Shown in pieces: positions 58,020 to 64,000 of a stretch of DNA of 64,000 bases. The DNA lies in contig JADJAH010000006.1 in NCBI GenBank assembly GCA_016704345.1, forward strand, positions 62,001-126,000. Direction: 5' to 3'. The notes beneath the pieces are model-generated. The model saw only the letters and a list, made by a program, of their open reading frames with translations, was not told where the DNA came from and did no database searches. The stretch is from Ignavibacteria bacterium (GTDB lineage: Bacteria; Bacteroidota; Ignavibacteria; Tepidaquicellales; Tepidaquicellaceae). Numbering within the stretch: position 1 is the first letter of the stretch; the number at the start of each line of letters is the position of its first letter. Both the position numbers and the translations under genes were made by a program.

Positions 58020-59720
58020 ATGAAAAAAATTATAACTTGCACTGCTCTATTATTTGCGATGCTGGTTTCGATTTCCGAAACGCATGCGCAATATAAAATG
58101 AGAGTCGCATTCCCGAATCTCGCCACATTTAACAATCCCATTGAGATGGTGAATGCAGGGGACGGCACTAACAGGCTGTTTGTTGCGCAGCAAAGAGGAC
58201 TCATCTATGTTTTTCAGAATTCACCGACAGTCAATTCCAGAAAGACATTTATGGATCTTACCGGTGTTGTTTCTGCAACGGGCAGTGAGACCGGACTTCT
58301 TGGTATTGCATTCCATCCGGATTATGAAAATAACAGATACTTGTACTTGAGTTACACATTTGATTCATCCGGACTCCGGTCGAGAATTGTCAGATTTGAG
58401 GCCAGCAGTTCGAATCCTGATACAGCTCTAAGGAGTACGCAGAAAATACTGCTGACATTGGCACAGCCTTTTTCCAATCACAACGGCGGAAAGATCGCAT
58501 TCGGTCCTGACGGTTATCTGTACATTTCTTATGGAGACGGCGGCAGCGGAGGAGATCCCCAGAACAACGGACAGACCAGAACAACTCTTCTTGGCAAAAT
58601 TCTGAGGATCAATGTTGATTCAACTCAATCAGGATTAAGCTATGCAATCCCTCCGACTAATCCGTATTACCAGAATACTGATGGTTTCAGAGAAGAGATC
58701 TATGTTTACGGAGTGAGAAATGTTTGGAAGTTCAGTTTCGATAACACGACCGGACAACTCTGGGCAGGCGATGTAGGGCAGAACGCCTGGGAGGAAATTG
58801 ATATCATTGAGAGAGGTAAAAATTACGGATGGAACAAGATGGAAGGATTCTATTGCTACGGAACCTGTGATACTACAGGCAAAGGATTTACAAGGCCAAT
58901 TTACAATTATTCTCATTCTCTCGGATCATCAATTACCGGAGGATATGTTTACAGGGGTTCATTGCTTCCCGGACTTTATGGGAAATATCTGTATGGTGAT
59001 TATGGAGCCGGTACTCTGTGGGCATTGCAATATGATGGTGTGAATCCTCCGACAAATACAACGCTGCAGGATACAAGCTGGCTGATATCATCATTTGGAG
59101 AAGATGAGAACAAGGAAGTCTATGTCCTCAGATATTCGTCCACAGGAGCGATACATAAGATCGTAAATACATCTGTCATTACCTTAGATCTTAAGGCTGC
59201 CATAGAGGGATTTTATGATGGCGGTACCGGAACGCTTTCAATTAAGGATACAGTGAAAGTCTATTTGCATCAGGCAACATCACCGGCGCAGATAGTTGAT
59301 TCGGCAACTGCGATAATTGATTCAACCACACTTAAAGGATACTGCTTCTTCAATAATGCACCGACAGGTTTGTATTACATAAGAGTAACTCACAGAAACG
59401 GGCTTGATACCTGGAGCAAGTCAGGCGGAGAAGCTATGACAAGAGGAGCTGTCTCGACTTATGACTTCACCCTTGCTGCATCACAGGCGTATGGAAACAA
59501 CCTTCTGCTAAAAGGTACAAGATATTGCATTTACAGTGGTGATGTAAACAGCGACGGAACAATTGACGGAACTGACAACAGCACAATTGACAATGATGTT
59601 AATACGTATGTAACCGGCTTTGTTTTGACAGACCTGAATGCTGACTATATTGTTGACGGTTCGGATCTATTGATAGCAGGCAACAATGCTTCGAATTTTG
59701 TTTCGGTTGTCAGTCCCTGA
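58020..59720 (+). CDS. PQQ-type glucose/sorbosone dehydrogenase-family protein with dockerin-like module
   Basis: 566 residues; signal peptide (about 1-24). Six-bladed propeller of the GSDH family (about 30-385): VNAGDGTNRLFVAQQRG, GLLGIAFHPDYENNRYLYLSY, SNHNGGKIAFGPDGYLYISYGDGG, WAGDVGQNAWEEID and GGYVYRGS. The His of NHNGG and the Arg of VYRG lie where PQQ and the catalytic His are expected in the family. Then the shared module: HQATSPAQIVDSA, HRNGLDTWS, and loops DVNSDGTIDGTD and DLNADYIVDGSD. Substrate not predictable. 85 nt after the endonuclease gene. Confidence 0.86.
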   Translation: MKKIITCTALLFAMLVSISETHAQYKMRVAFPNLATFNNPIEMVNAGDGTNRLFVAQQRGLIYVFQNSPTVNSRKTFMDLTGVVSATGSETGLLGIAFHPDYENNRYLYLSYTFDSSGLRSRIVRFEASSSNPDTALRSTQKILLTLAQPFSNHNGGKIAFGPDGYLYISYGDGGSGGDPQNNGQTRTTLLGKILRINVDSTQSGLSYAIPPTNPYYQNTDGFREEIYVYGVRNVWKFSFDNTTGQLWAGDVGQNAWEEIDIIERGKNYGWNKMEGFYCYGTCDTTGKGFTRPIYNYSHSLGSSITGGYVYRGSLLPGLYGKYLYGDYGAGTLWALQYDGVNPPTNTTLQDTSWLISSFGEDENKEVYVLRYSSTGAIHKIVNTSVITLDLKAAIEGFYDGGTGTLSIKDTVKVYLHQATSPAQIVDSATAIIDSTTLKGYCFFNNAPTGLYYIRVTHRNGLDTWSKSGGEAMTRGAVSTYDFTLAASQAYGNNLLLKGTRYCIYSGDVNSDGTIDGTDNSTIDNDVNTYVTGFVLTDLNADYIVDGSDLLIAGNNASNFVSVVSP

Positions 59721-59769
59721 TCAAGAATTAAGAGAATACAGAAATTTCAATCCGAACGAAAAAAATCTG

Positions 59770-59777
59770 TATCTTTG
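59770..59777 (+). promoter_or_regulatory. TAnnTTTG promoter box upstream of the 59845 gene
   Basis: TATCTTTG, 68 nt upstream of the ATG, is a perfect Bacteroidota -7 box, but no TTTG is found at the expected distance upstream. Confidence 0.4.
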
Positions 59778-59844
59778 ATTTTAGGAAAACGCTATATTGC
59801 CAAATACAAAAAAAACTACTAACTAAAAAGAAACCCAAACGAAC

Positions 59845-60761
59845 ATGAAACTAACAAAGTCACTTATCATGACAGTAGTTGCACTCGCGATATTTTCCAA
59901 TTTCGCAAAAGCAACGGATTCAGTTCATATCAAACCAGATTATACACTTAAAGTAACAGGTCAAAGTCTCCCTACGCCAAATGAGTTTGTGTTTGAAATC
60001 AGGATTAAACATACTAATCCAAGTGTAACGGTTTTTAACTACGCCGGCGCTCAGTACTTTTTCAATTTCAACAACACAATTGCTAACGGCGGAACATTAG
60101 CGTATGGATATGTTTCAGGAGCAGGCGACTCATCAGATTTACCGGTAAACTTCAGACCGAGAAATCCGCAGATCTTTGACAATGGAAACGGTACTTCACA
60201 ATTGAGACTTGCTGTAAATACTTTCCTGGTCCGGGCAACGGTTATCTCATTCCTCCAGCTGCTACAAATGGAATTAAAGTTTGCAAAATGAAACTTACTA
60301 CAACTGCAACTTCTTTCAGTGGCGCTATTGGTCTTCAGTTCAGAGATTCGCTTCCAAATCCTTACACAAAAGCGTTTGCCTATACCGGTCTTAATAATCT
60401 TGTAAATACAGAGATCACAAACAGGGCTTGGCATTCAATCGATTCATTCACAGTTATCAATCCTAATGCTATTCAGAATGTGATCCCGAAAGAATTTGCT
60501 CTTTCACAGAATTATCCTAATCCGTTCAACCCATCAACAAAGATCCAATTTGCAATTCCTGTTCAGGGATTGGTAACTTTAAAAGTCTTTGATCTGACCG
60601 GGCGTGAAATTGCCAATCTTGTTAATGAAGTTAAGGCAGCAGGAAATTATGATGTAGATTTCAATGGAGCAAATGTAGCCAGTGGAGTTTATTTCTACAG
60701 GATAAATGTTTCGGGTGATAAGAAATACGAGGCTGTAAAGCGAATGGTTTTGATAAAGTAA
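59845..60761 (+). CDS. T9SS cargo with beta-sandwich (possibly cohesin-like) N-domain, paralogue of 46448 (frameshifted)
   Basis: Signal peptide (about 1-24). N-domain: EFVFEIRIKHTN, YAGAQYFFNFNN, RPRNPQIFDNG, LRLAVNTF; then FAYTGLNN. The frame breaks at 60225: adding one C (TTC-CCT-GGT) gives VNTFPGPGNGYLIP, the same as VNTFPGAGSGYP in the paralogue, and about 305 residues. T9SS type A domain at the end (LSQNYPNPFNPSTKIQFAI ... VKRMVLIK). It lacks the FN3-like spacer of its paralogue. Convergent with the methyltransferase and separated from it by a strong hairpin. Confidence 0.84.
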
Positions 60762-60821
60762 ATAAGATTTAGATCTCAACTTTCAGATTGGGATCACACA
60801 AATTCGGTTCTATATAAGAAT

Positions 60822-60860
60822 AAGGCTGTCCTCCAAATAAGAGGACAGCCTTTGTTTTTG
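60822..60860. terminator. Terminator between convergent genes
   Basis: AAGGCTGTCCTC (60822-60833) and GAGGACAGCCTT (60841-60852), then TGTTTTTG. A perfect 12-bp stem 61 nt after the plus-strand gene. Confidence 0.88.
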
Positions 60861-60876
60861 TTACAGAAGAAAGTTT

Positions 60877-61704
60877 TTAGTTTTTGAACACGTTCCTGAA
60901 ACTGTTCATTACAATTCCGGCGGCAACTGCAACATTCAATGATTCACATTGTGAATAGCCTTTCAATCTGAATCGGTTGTAATTTGGGTTGCTGAGAATT
61001 TCTCTTGCTATGCCTCTGGATTCATTTCCAAAGACAAGCACATACTTGTTGAACTTTTCTGAAAGCTCTTTGAAAGTATCCGGTGAAAAATTATTCGCCG
61101 TTTCCAGGTCGAATAAGAGTATGCTGTATCCCGCTTCATTATATTTCTTGAGTTCCGAAATCAGTTCAACTCCCTCACGCGCCAAAACATGAAACAATGA
61201 GCCTTGTGTTGATCTGATAACTTTGGGATTATACAACTCTACCGAACCTTCTCCAAGCATTATGTCTTCAATGCCAAACCAATGGCATGCCCTTATCAAA
61301 GCTCCGGCATTTCCGGGATCATTTATTCCGTCAAGGGCTACTATAGCCTTTGAAACATCCGGTTCTAATCCTGTGAAATGCATTTCATGATGGATCAATT
61401 GTTCATCCGGAACATTGACTACGGCAATAATTCCCTGCGGTGAAACGGCATCTGCAAGTTTTGAAAAAGCAGAAGAGCCAAGTTTCTGAATCTCTGCCTT
61501 AGGAGCAGCAATCTGTATTCTGTCAAGCATATGATCATCTACAAATTCGTCCCGCATGATGATAGTCTGGATATACTTGCGGTACACAGGTGACTTGAGG
61601 CATTCTTCAAGTATGTTTACGCCTTCAATCAAGAACTTTGCTTCTGATTCTCGATACTTCTTAAGTTTGAGTTTCTCCAGGTATTTCATTCCGGTCTTTG
61701 GCAC
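60877..61704 (-). CDS. TrmH/SpoU-family RNA 2'-O-methyltransferase
   Basis: 275 residues; GTG start at 61704 directly after the queD stop, or ATG at 61689. The SPOUT knot motifs are VALDGINDPGNAGALIRAC (motif 1), VFGNESRGI (motif 2) and YSQCESLNVAVAAGI (motif 3). Methylates rRNA or tRNA; which site is not predictable. The gene is in a two-gene minus-strand operon with queD. Confidence 0.92.
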   Translation of the reverse strand: MPKTGMKYLEKLKLKKYRESEAKFLIEGVNILEECLKSPVYRKYIQTIIMRDEFVDDHMLDRIQIAAPKAEIQKLGSSAFSKLADAVSPQGIIAVVNVPDEQLIHHEMHFTGLEPDVSKAIVALDGINDPGNAGALIRACHWFGIEDIMLGEGSVELYNPKVIRSTQGSLFHVLAREGVELISELKKYNEAGYSILLFDLETANNFSPDTFKELSEKFNKYVLVFGNESRGIAREILSNPNYNRFRLKGYSQCESLNVAVAAGIVMNSFRNVFKN

Positions 61705-62109
61705 TTATTCTCCTTTATATTCTACAAAATTCTTTTCAGTCTCGAAAAGCTTAATTGAAAAAAGTCTTGCATTTGGCAACTTTATTTCCTTTTCAAGGAT
61801 ATTCCAGAAAACCATTACCATATTTTCAGTTGTTGGAATAATACCCTTGAATATTTCCAGATCATTCAGAAAACTATGGTCCACAGCCTTTAGAACAGAA
61901 TCATTGATAATGGTCTTAAGAATTTTAAGATCCATTACATACCCGCTTTTGGGCTCAGGTTCTCCGGCCAAAGTAACTTCCATGTAATAGTTGTGACCGT
62001 GAAAGCTGTTGCACTTGCCGAACATATCCTGATTCTCTTCAGCAGAAAGCGCGGGATTGCTGAGAATATGAGATGAAGAAAAATGTTCACGTCTGGTGAT
62101 ATAGATCAT
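61705..62109 (-). CDS. queD: 6-carboxy-tetrahydropterin synthase / PTPS-family protein
   Basis: 134 residues. Zinc ligands His14 (SSSH), His37 and His39 (HGHNY); catalytic Cys33 (GKCN); VDHSFLND and the substrate-binding Glu in PTTENM. Likely the queuosine precursor step, though PTPS-type activity is possible. It starts the queD-methyltransferase pair on the minus strand and is divergent from the TolC gene. Confidence 0.9.
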   Translation of the reverse strand: MIYITRREHFSSSHILSNPALSAEENQDMFGKCNSFHGHNYYMEVTLAGEPEPKSGYVMDLKILKTIINDSVLKAVDHSFLNDLEIFKGIIPTTENMVMVFWNILEKEIKLPNARLFSIKLFETEKNFVEYKGE

Positions 62110-62334
62110 CGGGTTTTATCTTTAAATAAGATATATGTAAGTAATGATTTTTTAAATGAAGAATCACTTCCTATTTTTTATTGACTTTTTTTAAGTGACA
62201 AATTCCCTGCATTGAAAATCTCTCTATATCAAGTATGATCTTAACGACCCGCAATCTTATGTAATTAGAAAGTTCAGGAAGAAGACAGCATACTGTGAGT
62301 AATGTATAAAAAGTAATGATGGTCATATTCCAAA

Positions 62335-62350
62335 ATTGCACGCGTGCAAT
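62335..62350. promoter_or_regulatory. Perfect 16-bp palindrome, possible operator, in the 62110-62645 divergent gap
   Basis: ATTGCACGCGTGCAAT, a two-fold symmetric site in an otherwise AT-rich 536-nt gap between queD and the efflux gene. It is 296 nt upstream of the TTG start of the TolC gene and about 226 nt from queD. The symmetry and GC content suit a TetR/LacI-type dimer. No regulator gene is in the window. Nothing else stands out in the gap. Confidence 0.45.
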
Positions 62351-62645
62351 GCATCATACCTTTTCTTTATTCAACGAATTTAGAATTTGAAAAATTGAAA
62401 TCCGTGTTTTGGATTTTTAATATATAACAGAGGATCAGCCTGAAGATTGAAACCTTTCCTGCCTGAAAACTGTCAAATAATCTGAACATCTCATCAGATA
62501 CTCGGAGCTTGGGTAACTCAGGCTCAGGAGTTCAATGTCAAATGCTTATCATATTTCTTAACACAGGACTTTTGGTGTGTTACTTCAGTTTGAAACTTAT
62601 TATTTTGAAATTCGTTAATTTAAAAGAAATTTACACATAAAGCCC

Positions 62646-63992
62646 TTGACCAGAATACTCATTTATCTCGCAGTACTATCCATGCTTCTTCCGGGCATTA
62701 CAATTTCACAGGAAAAACTAAAACTAAGCGAGGCAATTAATATTGCCCTTGAGAACAACACAACTGTTTCGAGCCTGAGGAAGAGTCTGCAGATACAGGA
62801 ACTTAGTACAAGCTCAACAAGAGGTCAGCTGTATCCGGATCTTAGTTTGAATGCCGGATGGACCAGAAACAACACATTCTCAGATGGAACTGTTAGATTC
62901 GAAAATGGTGCGCCGATCATCATTCCGGCGCAGGATTCATGGATCAACAGTTTTCGTCTCGGCTTAAGCACACAGGTTACGATCTTTGACGGATTTAAAA
63001 ATTATTCGAGAGTCGATCTGCAGAAGCAGAATGAACAGACTGTCAGGATAGATCTTGACAAACAGATGTATGACATCGCATTCTCTGTCAACACTGCATA
63101 CTTTGATGTTCTGAAAAAGGAAAAAGTTGTAGGAGCCAATGAGGAGAATCTGAAGGATTCACAATTACAGCTTGAGAGGATAAATGAATTCTTAAATGTT
63201 GGTAAGAGAACAATTGCAGATGTTTACAGACAGGATGTACAGGTGGCTCAGAACGAACTTGCTCTTGAAAGGTCAAAGAATGAATTGAACAAGAGCAAAG
63301 TGGATCTTCTCAGAGCAATGAATGTCTCAGTTGACAGAGAAATAGCATTGGAAGACCAATCCATAAGAACTGAACTGTCAGAGGCTGAAATTAAAATGAT
63401 CCTGGAAAGATATACAAACACCGATCAGCTTTACAATCAAGCTGTGCAAAAAAGATACGACTATAAGGCGGGCATTCAGCAGATCAATACAAGCAAGAAG
63501 ATCTACGAAATAGACAACAAAGCAGTTTACTGGCCTTCAATACTTGGTTTTGCAAATTACAGTCTCAACTCAGCAAATCTTGGGGACATTACAAAGTCAA
63601 GATCATTCAATTTCGGATTCTCAATGAACTATCCTATCTTTCAGGGATTCAATCTGAGCAACAAGGCACAGTCATCTGAAATTGCAATCAAACAGAAACA
63701 AGATAACCTGCGGCTTCTCGAGATTCAGATTAAGAGCGAGATCAGAAAAGCATATTATGATCTTGAGACCCAGTTCAAACAGATCGAGATACTTCAAAGA
63801 AATATAAAATCTGCAGAGCAAGACAAGCTGCTTTCGGAAGAGAATTACCGTGTTGGTTTTGGAATATTGCTTGACGTCCAAACTGCTTCGGTAAAATTGA
63901 ATCTCCTTAAGATAGATTTGATCAGGGCTTATTATGACTTCCTCCTTGCAGAAAGACAGATTCAGTATTATACCGGCGGACTTCAATACTAA
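62646..63992 (+). CDS. TolC-family outer-membrane efflux protein
   Basis: 448 residues, TTG start; signal peptide (about 1-20). Two copies of the TolC repeat: about 22-220 (LKLSEAINIALENNTTVSSL) and about 230-445 (NQAVQKRYDYKAGIQQINTS; AYYDLETQFKQIEIL; AEQDKLLSEENYRVG). Helical hairpins form the periplasmic tunnel. It normally pairs with an adaptor and a pump, which would lie past the right edge. Confidence 0.9.
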   Translation: MTRILIYLAVLSMLLPGITISQEKLKLSEAINIALENNTTVSSLRKSLQIQELSTSSTRGQLYPDLSLNAGWTRNNTFSDGTVRFENGAPIIIPAQDSWINSFRLGLSTQVTIFDGFKNYSRVDLQKQNEQTVRIDLDKQMYDIAFSVNTAYFDVLKKEKVVGANEENLKDSQLQLERINEFLNVGKRTIADVYRQDVQVAQNELALERSKNELNKSKVDLLRAMNVSVDREIALEDQSIRTELSEAEIKMILERYTNTDQLYNQAVQKRYDYKAGIQQINTSKKIYEIDNKAVYWPSILGFANYSLNSANLGDITKSRSFNFGFSMNYPIFQGFNLSNKAQSSEIAIKQKQDNLRLLEIQIKSEIRKAYYDLETQFKQIEILQRNIKSAEQDKLLSEENYRVGFGILLDVQTASVKLNLLKIDLIRAYYDFLLAERQIQYYTGGLQY

Positions 63993-64000
63993 ATGACCTT

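Overview
The window (about 40% G+C) looks like chromosome from an uncultivated member of the Ignavibacteria/Kapabacteria side of the Bacteroidota-Chlorobi lineage. The evidence is: four exported proteins ending in a type IX secretion (T9SS) type A sorting domain with the YPNPFNPST signature; TAnnTTTG promoter boxes; a CarboxypepD-reg TonB-dependent receptor; and a dense set of intergenic palindromes and AT-rich heptamer arrays. No rRNA, tRNA, CRISPR array or prophage was seen.

Layout. 1-10.2 kb: three large exported proteins sharing a C-terminal dockerin-like module. Two of them are preceded by the same promoter plus a ~125-nt structured leader. A minus-strand gene of unknown function lies between them. 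10.7-12.1 kb: a PNGase F-like T9SS cargo. 12.3-21.4 kb: a housekeeping block, purN-purH, mreB-mreC-mreD-mrdA-rodA, dcd-pyrF. 21.5-24.0 kb: a TonB-dependent receptor. 24.4-28.0 kb: thiolase, pgsA, pgpA, cinA. 28.0-30.0 kb: an Asp-box (sialidase-like) T9SS cargo. 30.1-33.4 kb: an unknown protein, a D-2-hydroxyacid dehydrogenase and an ABC exporter. 34.2-42.3 kb: M24 peptidase, glycosyltransferase, purD, galE, meaB and a PpiD-like foldase. 42.6-45.8 kb: outer-membrane barrel, subtilase, birA. 46.4-59.7 kb: an accessory region with repeat islands, a GIY-YIG nuclease, one T9SS cargo, and four dockerin-module proteins (CHRD, subtilase, endonuclease I, sugar dehydrogenase). 59.8-60.8 kb: a second T9SS cargo of the 46.4 kb family. 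60.9-62.1 kb: queD and an rRNA/tRNA methyltransferase on the minus strand. 62.6 kb to the end: a TolC-family protein.

How they fit together. Secreted proteins fall into two non-overlapping classes: four end in the T9SS type A domain, and seven end in a ~150-residue module made of a conserved beta region (LRN-TSPY ... HRN-ETWS) plus two EF-hand-type dockerin loops. This suggests two alternative sorting or anchoring routes for an extracellular degradative and adhesive set (proteases, DNase, glycan amidase, sugar dehydrogenase, beta-helix adhesins). The two T9SS cargos at 46.4 and 59.8 kb carry an N-terminal beta domain that might be cohesin-like, but this is only a hypothesis.

Caveat on the sequence. 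Eight genes, including normally indispensable purD and pgsA, are split by frameshifts that each disappear on adding or removing one base, mostly at short homopolymers. mreD may be a ninth. Assembly indels are the simplest explanation, so these genes are annotated as whole genes with the frameshift noted.
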